A DNA stretch of 64,000 nucleotides from Salinicola halimionae (GCF_003206065.1 NZ_PZJQ01000005.1:774761-838760); one strand, 5' to 3'; positions 1 to 8,749 are shown, counted from the first letter of the stretch. Made by a program: numbers and translations. The notes: generated by a model from the sequence alone, not told the origin.

Positions 1-652
1 GAGACACCTGCGGCACCGAGCAGTGCAGAATGCCCTGGCGATGCTCGTTGCGCACCACCGGCCAATGGCGGATTTCTCCGTCACGGCTGCGCACGGCAAT
101 CACCGAGATTTCGTGGTCGAAGTCGATGAAGCCTTCGAGAATCAGCGGCACGCTGCCCAGTTCCTCGAACGTGCCAGCGACGTCCTCGGGCTCGCGCAGC
201 ACTTTCTGGCCCTTGCCGTCATAGCCCATGGTGCGCGTCTTGATCACCACCGGCAGGCCGATTTCGCTCACCGCGGTATCGATATCCGTCTGGCTGTCGA
301 TTCTGGCGATCGGCGGCACGTCGATATCCAGCGAGCGGAACAGCGACTTCTCGACCCAGCGGTCCCGGGCCGTGGCGAGCGCCTGCGCCGGCGGATAAGC
401 CGGGCGCTGTTGGGCCAGGCGTTCGACCGCTTCGGTCGGCACGTTCTCGAATTCGAAGGTGATCGCGTCGCAGGTCGCGGTCAGCGTGTTCAGCGCCTCC
501 GGATCCTGCCAGTCGGCCTGCAGGTGCTGGCCGTGAGCGGCGGCACATGGCTCGCTGCCCGGATCGAGGAAGGTGAAGCGCAGGTCCAGCGGTGCGCCTG
601 CCTGGGCGAGCATGCGGCCGAGCTGGCCGCCACCGACGATTCCGATTCGCAT
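1..652 (-). CDS. purK: N5-carboxyaminoimidazole ribonucleotide synthase (partial)
   Basis: PurK uses ATP and bicarbonate to carboxylate 5-aminoimidazole ribonucleotide in de novo purine synthesis. The reading frame opens with MRIGIVGGGQLGRML, the glycine-rich N-terminal motif of the family, and continues through an ATP-grasp region (VVIKTRTMGYDGKGQ). The gene runs off the window edge after about 217 codons, so the C-terminal part (PurK is usually about 360 residues) is not seen. The start lies 2 bases after the purE stop, so the two are almost certainly one operon in the order purE-purK. Confidence 0.93.
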   Translation of the reverse strand, partial: MRIGIVGGGQLGRMLAQAGAPLDLRFTFLDPGSEPCAAAHGQHLQADWQDPEALNTLTATCDAITFEFENVPTEAVERLAQQRPAYPPAQALATARDRWVEKSLFRSLDIDVPPIARIDSQTDIDTAVSEIGLPVVIKTRTMGYDGKGQKVLREPEDVAGTFEELGSVPLILEGFIDFDHEISVIAVRSRDGEIRHWPVVRNEHRQGILHCSVPQVS

Positions 653-654
653 GG

Positions 655-1155
655 TCACTCCTGGTCTTCGGGTCGAGGATCGGGGTTGTCGAGCACCTTG
701 CGCGTCTGTTCGGCGCGGTAGGCTTCCAGCGCGTCACGGATACGCTCGTCGTGATTGGCCAGCATGGCGGCGGCGAGCAGCGCGGCGTTGATCGCCCCGG
801 CGCGGCCGATCGCCAGCGTCGCGGTGGGGATGCCGGCCGGCATCTGGACGATGGAAAGCAGCGAGTCGACGCCGGAAAGCGTGCTCGACTTGACCGGCAC
901 GCCGAGCACCGGCAGTCGCGTCTTGGCGGCGCACATGCCCGGCAGATGGGCGGCGCCGCCGGCACCGGCGATGATCACTTCCAGCCCACGGTCGGCAGCG
1001 GTCTCGGCGTACTCGAACAGCAGGTCCGGCGTGCGGTGAGCGGAGACCACCTTGGTTTCATGCTCGATACCCAGCTTTTCGAGGGTCTCGACGGTATGGC
1101 AGAGAGTCGACCAGTCCGACTTAGAGCCCATGATCACGCCGACGCGTACGCTCAT
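655..1155 (-). CDS. purE: N5-carboxyaminoimidazole ribonucleotide mutase
   Basis: PurE (class I) moves the carboxylate of N5-CAIR to carbon 4 to give CAIR, the step after PurK. The 166-residue length is normal for the family. The N-terminal [11 protein letters not shown] motif, the SAHRTPD motif and the [11 protein letters not shown] loop are all present. It is the first gene of the purEK pair and is separated from purK by 2 bases. No clear PurR box was identified in the 130 bases upstream. Confidence 0.97.
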   Translation of the reverse strand: MSVRVGVIMGSKSDWSTLCHTVETLEKLGIEHETKVVSAHRTPDLLFEYAETAADRGLEVIIAGAGGAAHLPGMCAAKTRLPVLGVPVKSSTLSGVDSLLSIVQMPAGIPTATLAIGRAGAINAALLAAAMLANHDERIRDALEAYRAEQTRKVLDNPDPRPEDQE

Positions 1156-1288
1156 GCTTCCTCCCGTGGGAAATGATTCGCCGACCGCTGTCCTACAGTG
1201 ACGGGCCGTCGCTTGGAAAGCGGCGCATTATACCCGTCCTGCCGGCAATCAGACAGCCACGAGGCGCAGTGCTGATCACGCTGGCGAA

Positions 1289-1519
1289 TTAGCGAAACGC
1301 CTTCTCCAGCGCGAATCTCGCCACCGGCTCGTCGCTGACGCTGACCTGTTCGCAGAACATGGCGAGCGGGCGCACCCACAGGCCGTAGTCGCCGTAGAGC
1401 GCGCGGTAGATCACCAGCCACTCTTCGGTCTCGCTATGCTGAGCCACGTCCAGGACTTCGTAGAGCTGGCCCTTGTAGTGGCGATAGATGCCCGGCACGG
1501 GCCTGTGGTGTTCACTCAT
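1289..1519 (-). CDS. DUF1653 domain protein
   Basis: This 76-residue protein matches the small DUF1653 family of unknown function: PGIYRHYKGQLYEVLDVA near the N-terminus, then LVIYRALYGDYGLWVRP. No signal peptide or membrane segment is visible. Its ATG overlaps the tcdA stop by four bases (ATGA), so it is translated with tcdA. A link to tRNA modification is only suggested by the neighbours tcdA and truC. Family assignment is by recognition of the motif pattern. Confidence 0.85.
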   Translation of the reverse strand: MSEHHRPVPGIYRHYKGQLYEVLDVAQHSETEEWLVIYRALYGDYGLWVRPLAMFCEQVSVSDEPVARFALEKAFR

Positions 1520-2403
1520 GACGGAGTCTCCAGGGTCTCGGCTGATCTCTCGGACGCCATCTTCTGCGTCGGTGTTTCCATGCCCTCGGCGGCGCGTTTG
1601 GCTCTCTCGGCCAGCCGGGTCAGCACACGACCGGCGGCGACGAAGCCGAAAGTGCCGGTGACCACGCTGACCGCACCGAAGCCGGCGGCGCAGTCGAGCC
1701 GCGTAGCCTGGCCCGGGGCCGGTTTCTGCAGACAGACTTCGCCGTCTTCACCGGGATAGACCAGCTGCTCGTCCGAATAGACGCATTCGATGCCGAAGCG
1801 GCGTTTGGGGTTGCGCGAGAAGCCGAAATCGCGACGTAGTTTCGAGCGCACCTTGGCCAGCAGCGGGTCATGTTCGGTGCGAGTGAGATCGGCCACGCGC
1901 ACGCGGGTCGGATCGCTCTGACCGCCGGCACCGCCGGTCACCGTGATCGGCAACTTGCGCCGGTTGCAGTAGTGGATCAGCGCGGCCTTGGCGCCGACAT
2001 GGTCGATGGCGTCGATCACGTGGTCGGCGTCGGCCGGAATCCGCTCGGCCAGATTGGTCGGGGTGATGAAAGCGGCGTCGGTATTAATCTCGATGCCCGG
2101 CCAGATCGCGCGGCAGCGCTCGGCGAGCACCTCGACCTTGGGCTTGCCGATCTGACCGTCCAGCGCATGGAGCTGACGGTTGACGTTGGAGACGCAGACT
2201 TCGTCCAGATCGATCAGGGTCAGCTTGCCGATGCCGGAACGCGCCAGCGCCTCGGCGCTCCAGCTACCCACGCCGCCCACGCCGATCACCACCACGTGCG
2301 CCCGGCGAAAGGCGTTGGCAGCGCGGGTGCCGTAGAGGCGTCGAATGCCACCGAAGCGGAAGTCGTAGTCGTCGTTGTCTCGAGTCTCGGTCAATTCGGT
2401 CAT
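1516..2403 (-). CDS. tcdA: tRNA threonylcarbamoyladenosine dehydratase
   Basis: TcdA (CsdL), a ThiF/MoeB-type ATP-dependent enzyme, cyclises t6A37 of tRNA to ct6A. The Rossmann nucleotide-binding motif VVVIGVGGVGSWSAEALARS lies near residues 36-55, followed by LIDLDEVCVSNVNRQ and a VTGGAGGQSDPTR segment. The chosen ATG gives 295 residues; an upstream in-frame start would add 25 residues of poor quality. The gene follows truC with a 10-base gap and overlaps the downstream DUF1653 gene, forming a small tRNA-modification operon. Confidence 0.93.
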   Translation of the reverse strand: MTELTETRDNDDYDFRFGGIRRLYGTRAANAFRRAHVVVIGVGGVGSWSAEALARSGIGKLTLIDLDEVCVSNVNRQLHALDGQIGKPKVEVLAERCRAIWPGIEINTDAAFITPTNLAERIPADADHVIDAIDHVGAKAALIHYCNRRKLPITVTGGAGGQSDPTRVRVADLTRTEHDPLLAKVRSKLRRDFGFSRNPKRRFGIECVYSDEQLVYPGEDGEVCLQKPAPGQATRLDCAAGFGAVSVVTGTFGFVAAGRVLTRLAERAKRAAEGMETPTQKMASERSAETLETPS

Positions 2404-2413
2404 GGGCTCTCGA

Positions 2414-3232
2414 TCATAAAGGGATGTCGATCGGTTCGGCATGCTCGGTGGCGCTGGCGCCATCTTCCCACCGGGCACCGTTCAGCGTCAGATGCGCCTG
2501 CCAGCCGAACCGCGTGAGCAGGGCGGTAAAATGATCGTCGGGGGCCGCTTCCAGCGTCAGCGTGCGGTCCTCGAACGGGTGTCGAAATTGCAAGAAAACC
2601 GCTGCAAGCAGCAGGTGCGGGCAGTCCAGATGATCGCGAAAGTAGCGGTTGTGAACGCCCTTGCCATGCTTGGCATCATTGATGATCGGGTGCCCACAGT
2701 GGGCCAGATGACGCCGAATCTGATGGCGCCGGCCCGTCTCCGGACGCGCTTCCATCAGCGAGTAGCGCGACTGCGGATAGCGATCGACTGCCACCGGGAT
2801 CTCCACCGTCGTCAGGCGCCGGAAATGGGTCAGCGCCGGATGCGCTGGCATCTCCGCCTTGGGGCGAACGCCGTCTTCCTCGCGCAGGGCAGCATCGACA
2901 CTGACCGCCTCCGGGCCCCAGCCGCGAACCACCGCCAGATAGCGCTTGGTCATCTGCTGCTCGGTGAACGCCCGGCTCATCGCCGCCGCCGCTTCGCTGT
3001 CCAACGCGAACAGCAAAACGCCGCCGGTAGGGCGGTCCAGCCGATGAACCGGATAGACGTGCTGGCCGATTTGATCGCGCAGCGTCTGCATCACGAAGCG
3101 GGTTTCGCCACGGGCCAGCGCCGTACGATGCACCAGCATGCCGGGCGGCTTGGCCACGGCGATCAGGCGTGCGTCGCGGTAGATCACCGGCAGCGGCCCA
3201 AGGCGCTCGGTTGGGATAAGCGGCGCGGTCAT
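2414..3232 (-). CDS. truC: tRNA pseudouridine(65) synthase
   Basis: TruC converts U65 of certain tRNAs to pseudouridine. The RluA-family catalytic motif HRLDRPTGGVLLF with its essential aspartate lies at about residues 63-75. ARPETGRRHQIRRHLAHCGHP follows at about 164, and the RYFRDH motif typical of TruC is present. At 272 residues it matches the family. It is first in the truC-tcdA-DUF1653 operon. The C-terminal 30 residues are less conserved. Confidence 0.92.
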   Translation of the reverse strand: MTAPLIPTERLGPLPVIYRDARLIAVAKPPGMLVHRTALARGETRFVMQTLRDQIGQHVYPVHRLDRPTGGVLLFALDSEAAAAMSRAFTEQQMTKRYLAVVRGWGPEAVSVDAALREEDGVRPKAEMPAHPALTHFRRLTTVEIPVAVDRYPQSRYSLMEARPETGRRHQIRRHLAHCGHPIINDAKHGKGVHNRYFRDHLDCPHLLLAAVFLQFRHPFEDRTLTLEAAPDDHFTALLTRFGWQAHLTLNGARWEDGASATEHAEPIDIPL

Positions 3233-3287
3233 GGCACTGGCCTGGGTGAACTAACAGGGCGCTATTGTCGCGGCTGGCGCGGGCTAT

Positions 3288-3325
3288 CTCAAGGGCTGGC
3301 TCAAGGGCTTGGCTCAAGGGCTTGG
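3288..3325. repeat. three copies of a 13-bp direct repeat
   Basis: The unit CTCAAGGGCTTGG occurs twice exactly and once with a one-base deletion, in the gap between the divergent truC and sirtuin genes. It lies upstream of both promoters and could vary in copy number. No function can be assigned. Confidence 0.75.
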
Positions 3326-3402
3326 CTCGAGTGCCGCCCGGCACCTCGCATGCTAGCCTCGATGATAACGAATGCGTGAACCCTCAGGATGAGCCTGCCG
3401 CC

Positions 3403-4158
3403 ATGAACGACGTCACGAACGACGCCACGAATGACGATAACGACGCCCGCCATCTGGTCGTGCTGACCGGTGCCGGTATCAGTGCCGAAAGCGGCCTCAA
3501 GACCTTCCGCGATGGCGATGGTCTTTGGGAGAGCCATCGCGTCGAGGATGTCGCCACGCCGGAAGCCTGGGCGCGCGACCCGGCAAGCGTGCTGCGCTTC
3601 TACGACGAGCGCCGCGAACAGACCCGCCGGGCCCAGCCGAACGCCGCGCATCGGGCGCTGGCCGAACTCGAGGCCTCGGGCTTTCGAGTCAGCGTGATCA
3701 CGCAGAACATCGATGACCTGCACGAGCGCGCCGGCTCGCGACACGTCCTGCACCTGCACGGTGAGATTCTGCTGGCGCGTTCCTCGGCCGATGCCAATCT
3801 ACGTTATCCGGTGGACCAGACCTCGCCGAATGGGGCCATCGCGATCGGCGATCTGTGCGACAAGGGCAGCCAGCTGCGCCCAGACGTGGTCTGGTTCGGC
3901 GAAGCCGTGCCACGCTACGCCGAGGCCTGCGATATCGTCGCCGAAGCCGATGCCTTGCTGGTCGTCGGCACCTCGTTGGCGGTGATGCCGGCCGCGTTGC
4001 TGCTAGAGCAGGCACCGTTCGAGGCGCCATGCTGGCTGGTCGATCCCCATGCAAGAGAACTGGCGCCGCCGGGTGTCAGCCCCATTGCCGAACCGGCCAG
4101 CCAGGGCGTGCCGGCGCTCGTCGCACGTTGGCGAAAACAGGATCGTTTCGCTGACTGA
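3403..4158 (+). CDS. cobB: NAD-dependent protein deacylase, sirtuin family
   Basis: Sir2-type enzymes remove acyl groups from lysines using NAD+. Visible motifs are LTGAGISAESGLKTFRD (NAD binding), ITQNIDDLHERAGS, the catalytic histidine in LHLHGE, VVWFGE, and the VGTSLAV segment. The YDERR stretch carries the Tyr-x-x-Arg pair that marks class III (SIRT5-like) desuccinylases. Oddly, the region that normally carries the zinc-binding cysteines has only one Cys, so the zinc ribbon appears lost. The start chosen removes a 46-residue low-complexity extension that overlaps the upstream repeat region. Confidence 0.9.
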   Translation: MNDVTNDATNDDNDARHLVVLTGAGISAESGLKTFRDGDGLWESHRVEDVATPEAWARDPASVLRFYDERREQTRRAQPNAAHRALAELEASGFRVSVITQNIDDLHERAGSRHVLHLHGEILLARSSADANLRYPVDQTSPNGAIAIGDLCDKGSQLRPDVVWFGEAVPRYAEACDIVAEADALLVVGTSLAVMPAALLLEQAPFEAPCWLVDPHARELAPPGVSPIAEPASQGVPALVARWRKQDRFAD

Positions 4159-4380
4159 TTCCTTGACTGACTTTCTAGGCAGATGCTGTAGACCGTCTTC
4201 CAGACTGACAGACGTGTTCCGCACGCTTCCTGCCTTTTGCCTATTTAGTCGCGGCACGCTCTGCGGCAAAATGGCGCGCCCGGTCGATGTCGGATTCGCT
4301 CTCGCATCGACCCCAACAGAGCCGCTCGAGCGGCCCCGACTTGCCCGTTGGCAGGTCAATCATCGCTAGGACACATCATC

Positions 4381-5334
4381 ATGTTTGAACGCATCAACCG
4401 GTTGTTCCCGGTCTGGGCCGTCTTGCTGGCCGTCATCGCGGCTTTCGAGCCGCAACTTTTCGTCGGGCTGAAGGCGGATATCACGACCCTGCTGGTGGTG
4501 ATCATGTTCGCCATGGGCCTGACGCTGACCCGCGAAGACTTCGCGCGGGTGATCAAGTCGCCCAAGCCGATCGCCGTCGGCGTCGTGCTGCAGTTTCTGA
4601 TCATGCCCGTCGCCGCGCTGCTGGTGTCCCGCGTGCTGCAGTTGAGCCCGGAGCTGACCACCGGGATGATCCTGGTCGGTGCCACCGCGGGCGGCACCTC
4701 TTCCAACGTGATGACCTGGCTTGCCGGCGGCCACGTGGCGCTCTCCGTGTCGATGACCATGGTTTCCACCGTCATTTCGGTCGTCGCCACGCCGTTCATT
4801 ACCTGGCTGCTGGTCGGCCAGAGCATCGACGTGCCGGTTCTCGGCATGCTGTTGAGCATCGCCAAGCTGGTCATCGCGCCGATCGCGCTGGGTGTCATCG
4901 TGCATCACCTGCTGGGCGCGCGTATCCGCAAGATCGAATCGGCGCTGGCCACGCTCGCCATGGCTGCCATCGTGCTGATCATTGCCATCGTGGTTGCGCT
5001 CAATGCGGGCAATCTGGCCACGCTGGGACCGATCGTCGCGATCGCGGTGATTGCCCATAACAGTATCGGGCTTGCCGCCGGTTACTGGCTGAGCCGCGCG
5101 CTGGGCTTCGATATTCGCACCGCCCGCACCATCGCTTTCGAAGTCGGTCTGCAGAATTCCGGCCTCGCGGTCTCGCTCGCCAACCAGTTCTTCACGGCCG
5201 GTGCCGCGCTGCCGGGCGCGCTGTTCTCCGTATGGCACAACGTCTCCGGTTCGCTGCTGGCGGGCTACTGGAAACAGCGTGGTGTTCGATCCGAGGGTAA
5301 GGCAGCGAAAACGAGCGAGAGCGTCAGCCGCTGA
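4381..5334 (+). CDS. bile acid:sodium symporter family transporter
   Basis: A 317-residue inner-membrane protein with roughly nine hydrophobic segments and the BASS-family signatures VGATAGGTSSNVMTWLAGG (about residue 100) and EVGLQNSGLA (about 257), which form the sodium-binding crossover. Relatives move organic anions such as bile acids, pantoate or pyruvate with Na+; the substrate here cannot be told. Start is the ATG about 10 bases after a weak AGGAC. It is monocistronic: a strong hairpin terminator follows 37 bases downstream. Confidence 0.88.
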   Translation: MFERINRLFPVWAVLLAVIAAFEPQLFVGLKADITTLLVVIMFAMGLTLTREDFARVIKSPKPIAVGVVLQFLIMPVAALLVSRVLQLSPELTTGMILVGATAGGTSSNVMTWLAGGHVALSVSMTMVSTVISVVATPFITWLLVGQSIDVPVLGMLLSIAKLVIAPIALGVIVHHLLGARIRKIESALATLAMAAIVLIIAIVVALNAGNLATLGPIVAIAVIAHNSIGLAAGYWLSRALGFDIRTARTIAFEVGLQNSGLAVSLANQFFTAGAALPGALFSVWHNVSGSLLAGYWKQRGVRSEGKAAKTSESVSR

Positions 5335-5371
5335 GATCGATACGAATGTTGTCTTAATTCCAACGCTGGGG

Positions 5372-5410
5372 AAGCGGGGCGAAGTGCTAGAATGCGCGCC
5401 CCGCTTTTTT
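5372..5410 (+). terminator. rho-independent terminator after the symporter gene
   Basis: A perfect 10-bp stem (AAGCGGGGCG / CGCCCCGCTT) with a 15-base loop runs into six T residues. It lies between the symporter stop and the next ATG, only about 20 bases before that start. It could also attenuate read-through into the DTW-domain gene. Confidence 0.85.
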
Positions 5411-5430
5411 GTGCGCGAGACAGCCGAACC

Positions 5431-6237
5431 ATGCGTGATGATGCCGAACTGACGACCGAAGCCCGGTCACTGAGCGAGACCGAGTTTCCGAGTCCTGAGG
5501 CCAGGCGCGACTCGGCTGTCGGAGACACGACCCCGCCGCGCCGCGAATTCAAGGCGCGGGGTAGCTTCGTCGAACGCTGCGACGGCTGCCGCCTGCCAGT
5601 GCTCAATTGTCTTTGCCCGTACCGCGTGACCGCCACTAGCGATGCCCAGGTATGGCTGCTGACGCACTCCTACGAACACAACAAGCCCACCAACACCGGG
5701 CGGTTGATCGCCGACGTGCTGCCGCAGACCCAGACCTTTACCTGGTATCGCACCGCGCCGGAGGCACGCCTGCTCGAGCTGCTGGCGGATCGCCGCTACG
5801 TACCGTTCGTGGTGTTCCCCGATGACCAGCCGGACTACCAGCACCGCGTGGTCGACGAGCGTGCGGTGATCGGCGCCAAGCAGGATGGCTTCATTCCCGT
5901 TTTCATCCTGATCGACGGCACCTGGCGCCAGGCGCGGCGCATCTTCCGCAAGAGCCCGTATCTGGATGGCCTGCCGGTATTGCCGCTGCATACTGACCGC
6001 TTGACCCGCTATCGGTTGCGCAAGCCGGCATCGGCTGCGCATCTCTGTACCGCCGAGGTCGCCGCCGAACTGCTGCGCAAGGCGGGTGACGTCAACGCCG
6101 CCAACGTGCTCGACGACTATTTCGACGCCTTCAACGAGAGCTACGCCGAGAGCCGCTTCTATCGCAAGATCGAGAAACCTAGTGCCGCCATGCAGCGCCT
6201 GCTCGACCGACGCGCCATGGGTACGACTGACTCCTGA
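5431..6237 (+). CDS. tapT: DTW-domain tRNA-uridine aminocarboxypropyltransferase
   Basis: DTW-domain enzymes put the acp3 group on uridine (U47 in tRNA) using S-adenosylmethionine. The protein shows a zinc-type knot CDGCRLPVLNCLCP, a THSYEHNKPTNTGR segment, the family motif DGTWRQARRIF, and a downstream RYRLRKP. At 268 residues it is a little longer than the E. coli relative because of an N-terminal 40-residue extension rich in polar residues. The start was taken after the terminator hairpin; the same frame stays open a little upstream but within the stem. Confidence 0.88.
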   Translation: MRDDAELTTEARSLSETEFPSPEARRDSAVGDTTPPRREFKARGSFVERCDGCRLPVLNCLCPYRVTATSDAQVWLLTHSYEHNKPTNTGRLIADVLPQTQTFTWYRTAPEARLLELLADRRYVPFVVFPDDQPDYQHRVVDERAVIGAKQDGFIPVFILIDGTWRQARRIFRKSPYLDGLPVLPLHTDRLTRYRLRKPASAAHLCTAEVAAELLRKAGDVNAANVLDDYFDAFNESYAESRFYRKIEKPSAAMQRLLDRRAMGTTDS

Positions 6238-6289
6238 GCTTGTTTCTCGTCTGTTCCGTCATCCTGACTTTTATCGTTCCCCCATTTTT

Positions 6290-6327
6290 CCCCCTATCTG
6301 ACTGCCGCCTCGACGCGGCAGAGGGGG
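6290..6327. other. G+C-rich bulged hairpin downstream of tapT
   Basis: Two nested inverted repeats, CCCCCT/AGGGGG outside CTGCCGC/GCGGCAG, form a 13-bp stem with a one-sided six-base bulge. It lacks a T-run on either strand, so it is not a classical intrinsic terminator. It could be a rho-assisted stop or an RNA 3'-end stabiliser for tapT. Confidence 0.45.
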
Positions 6328-6373
6328 TGCGCTGTCCGCTCCAAGCGGTGCTGAACGATCGCAGTGATTGATA

Positions 6374-6395
6374 AAATGTTATGATATAACGTATT
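6374..6395 (+). promoter_or_regulatory. Zur operator upstream of zinT
   Basis: The sequence AAATGTTATGATATAACGTA is a near-palindrome matching the gammaproteobacterial Zur consensus AATGTTATANTATAACATT at 15 of 18 defined positions. It sits 51 bases before the zinT ATG in an otherwise G+C-rich background. Zur represses zinT when zinc is sufficient, so the position and target agree. Confidence 0.88.
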
Positions 6396-6445
6396 GTATG
6401 GGCGGCGAGCTAGCCATTACGTGGATCAGAGAGGGGAATCAATTC

Positions 6446-7138
6446 ATGAAGTTAGTATCAGCGCATAACGCGGGTGCCGTGTTGATCGGCTTGCTGACGA
6501 TGGGCAGCTATCAGGCCGTATTCGCCGCGGATCACGATCACGACCATAGCCATGAACACGCGCATAGCCACGACCACAGCCATGCACATGGCCACGATCA
6601 CGACGATGATATCCACGCGGGTTATTTCGACGATGGCCAGGTCAAGGATCGTCAGCTTTCTGACTGGGAAGGGGATTGGCAGTCCGTCTATCCTTATCTG
6701 GAGGATGGCACCCTCGATGACGTCTTTGCTCACAAGGCCGAGCACGGTGACAAGAGCGCCGACGAGTACAAGACCTATTATGAGAAAGGCTATCGGACCG
6801 ACGTGAATCGTATCGTCATCGACGGCGACAAAGTCACCTTTTTTGATGGCGGCGAAGCGCACACCGGCGAGTACGCCTACGACGGCTACGAGATACTGAC
6901 CTACGAAGCCGGCAATCGTGGCGTGCGTTATATCTTCGAGCGGGAAGGCGGCGATCAAGACGCCCCGCAATATTTCCAGTTCAGCGATCACGTCATCGCG
7001 CCCACCGATGCGGACCACTACCATATCTATATGGGTGATGACCGCGAAGCGCTGCTCCAGGAAGTCGTCAACTGGCCGACCTACTATCCCTCCGATCTGA
7101 GCGGTGAAGAGGTCGCCGAAGAAATGATGGCGCACTGA
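6446..7138 (+). CDS. zinT: periplasmic zinc-binding protein ZinT
   Basis: ZinT binds zinc in the periplasm and helps deliver it to the ZnuABC importer under zinc starvation. The precursor has a signal peptide ending about AVFAA (residue 24-28), then a His-rich stretch with about 14 histidines alternating with Asp/Ser, then the ZinT/YodA domain. The ligand-bearing DADHYHIYMGDD and NWPTYYPSDLSGEEVAEEMM at the C-terminus match the E. coli protein closely. The start follows a good GAGAGGGG ribosome site. A Zur box lies upstream. The His-rich insert is longer than in E. coli and may be a metal reservoir. Confidence 0.95.
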   Translation: MKLVSAHNAGAVLIGLLTMGSYQAVFAADHDHDHSHEHAHSHDHSHAHGHDHDDDIHAGYFDDGQVKDRQLSDWEGDWQSVYPYLEDGTLDDVFAHKAEHGDKSADEYKTYYEKGYRTDVNRIVIDGDKVTFFDGGEAHTGEYAYDGYEILTYEAGNRGVRYIFEREGGDQDAPQYFQFSDHVIAPTDADHYHIYMGDDREALLQEVVNWPTYYPSDLSGEEVAEEMMAH

Positions 7139-7205
7139 TAAGTCACGGCAGGCCTTCGAGGCACTCGCATCGGAGGCCCCTGTAATGTTATTGTCTGCGC
7201 CGTGC

Positions 7206-7282
7206 GCCCGAGTGGCTCAACTGGATAGAGCAACGGCCTTCGAAGCCGTGGGTTGCAGGTTCGAGTCCTGCCTCGGGCGCCA
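7206..7282 (+). tRNA. tRNA-Arg, anticodon TCG
   Basis: A complete cloverleaf can be drawn: acceptor GCCCGAG/CTCGGGC, D stem GCTC/GAGC, anticodon stem ACGGC/GCCGT with loop CTTCGAA (anticodon TCG, reading CGA), T stem GCAGG/CCTGC with loop TTCGAGT, discriminator G and encoded CCA. It is followed by the variable region, and its 3' region is partly repeated about 10.8 kb downstream. Confidence 0.96.
7260..7275 (+). repeat. candidate attachment repeat, left copy (inside tRNA-Arg)
   Basis: The 16 bases TTCGAGTCCTGCCTCG of the T loop, T stem and acceptor recur at the far edge of the variable region with one mismatch. Integrases commonly use tRNA 3' regions of this kind as attB. No integrase gene is visible, so the role is inferred. 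Confidence 0.45.
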
Positions 7283-7388
7283 TTTCGATTGATCTCGAAT
7301 GATCCCGCCTCATCAAACCGCGCATCACCACTGACCTTGCCTGCTGTTCGGCTCATCAATACCCATTCTGAATTACGATCTTCAAAGC

Positions 7389-8009
7389 TCACGCCACTAG
7401 TTTCTCCACCATCAAAATGATCGAGTGGATCACTTTGATATGGATCTCCTGGATGCGGTCGGCGTAGCCGAAGTGAGGAACCCGGATTTCCACGTCGGCG
7501 AGCCCCGCCAATTTGCCGCCATCCTTGCCGGTCAGCAGTATGACGTTCATGTTCTGGGCTCTAGCGGCTTCGACGGCCTTGATGATGGTCTCGGAGTTAC
7601 CCGAGGTCGAAAGACCGAACAGCACGTCTCCGTGCCTGCCCACGGCTTCGACATAGCGGGAAAATACGTGTTCGTAGCCGAAGTCATTGGCGACGCAGGA
7701 AAGGTGACTTGGGTCCGAGATCGCGATGGCCGGCAGGCCGCGGCGGTCCTCCCGAAAGCGTCCGGTCAATTCTTCGGCGAAGTGCATCGCATCACAGTGT
7801 GAGCCGCCATTGCCGCAGGCGAGTACCTTTCCACCAGCCTTGAAGCGTGCCGCCAATAATTCAGCTGCCTGAGAAATGGCCTCCAGCTGGGTTTCATCTT
7901 GCCTGAAGCGAGACAGCACGTCCGCTGCTTCGCTCAACTGATCTCTTGCGATGTCTTTCAATTCCAATGGGTTTTCCTTTACGACGTTGTGGCGCGCTAT
8001 GGTTGTCAT
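7389..8009 (-). CDS. gmhA: phosphoheptose isomerase (SIS domain)
   Basis: GmhA converts sedoheptulose 7-phosphate to D-glycero-D-manno-heptose 7-phosphate, the first step toward the ADP-heptose of the LPS inner core. The match to E. coli GmhA is strong: [19 protein letters not shown], the SIS-domain serines in [23 protein letters not shown], and the C-terminal [19 protein letters not shown]. The N-terminus is 13-14 residues longer than usual. It stands alone here, with no other heptose gene nearby. Confidence 0.95.
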   Translation of the reverse strand: MTTIARHNVVKENPLELKDIARDQLSEAADVLSRFRQDETQLEAISQAAELLAARFKAGGKVLACGNGGSHCDAMHFAEELTGRFREDRRGLPAIAISDPSHLSCVANDFGYEHVFSRYVEAVGRHGDVLFGLSTSGNSETIIKAVEAARAQNMNVILLTGKDGGKLAGLADVEIRVPHFGYADRIQEIHIKVIHSIILMVEKLVA

Positions 8010-8131
8010 GGCTTTCTGACTGCAATCTTACTCTCGAGTATCGTATTGCCGCGATAGAGCCAAGCTCGTGCCTGCCTTGAGGTGCTTAACTAAACCGCTA
8101 AGCCGAGGTAGGCAGCTAATACAAACGGTGG

Positions 8132-8602
8132 ATGCTTATGACTCAAGAGCAGCGGGAGATGTTCACAAGTTATCTGACAACTCTCAGCGAGCGCGCGCGG
8201 AGTGATGTCTCGCAGGTAGCAGTGGAACATTTTTGCGACAACGAGGCGGATGCTAACGACTGTGCCGCCTTAATCAATGATGGCATCAAACGTGCAACCT
8301 GCGCGCTGATGCAATCCTATCGAGCTGAAGGCTCACCACTACCCACGCCAGGCGCTTTAACGCTTGTTCTCGATTGGTCTCAGGCTCCGGTATGCATCGT
8401 CAGAACAACAGGCGTCGAGGTTTCGGCATTTGATCAGGTTCCGGAGACGTTCGCTTATCTTGAGGGAGAAGGGGACAGGACCTACAAATCTTGGAGAGAG
8501 GCGCATGTTCTCTTCTTTGAGCGAGAGGCGCAGCGACTAGGCTTGAGGTTTTCCAACGATACTTCCTTGGTAATGGAGCACTTCGAAAAAGTCTTTCCCT
8601 GA
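8132..8602 (+). CDS. ASCH domain-containing protein
   Basis: A 156-residue soluble protein with the features of the ASCH (PUA-like, RNA-interacting) fold: a central LVLDWSQAPVCIVRTTGVEV strand region, then GDRTYKSWREAH and a C-terminal VMEHFEKVF. Some ASCH proteins are amidohydrolases or bind RNA; the role here is unknown. Two ATGs six bases apart could serve as start; the second has slightly better spacing to GGTGG. It is isolated, between gmhA and an acetyltransferase gene. Confidence 0.8.
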   Translation: MLMTQEQREMFTSYLTTLSERARSDVSQVAVEHFCDNEADANDCAALINDGIKRATCALMQSYRAEGSPLPTPGALTLVLDWSQAPVCIVRTTGVEVSAFDQVPETFAYLEGEGDRTYKSWREAHVLFFEREAQRLGLRFSNDTSLVMEHFEKVFP

Positions 8603-8749
8603 AGTTTGGTTCGCAACGGATACTCATGGCCGATCAGACTGTCGCGGCCAGACGTCCAGCTTAATCGATGGCGCTGATCGCACCGTGCCCTTCATGCGCT
8701 CTGTCTCTCGACGAAATGCCTGCGCTGGTTAATGTAGAGAGCCGTCATT

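Noticed and set aside
4366-5238. 290-codon minus-strand frame opposite the symporter gene
   Set aside because: Hydrophilic antisense of a membrane protein; composition dominated by Asp, Gln, Arg and His.
7084-7392. Minus-strand open frame with GARGRTRTCNPRLRRPLLYP-type peptide
   Set aside because: It is the antisense translation of the tRNA-Arg gene, a known false annotation pattern.
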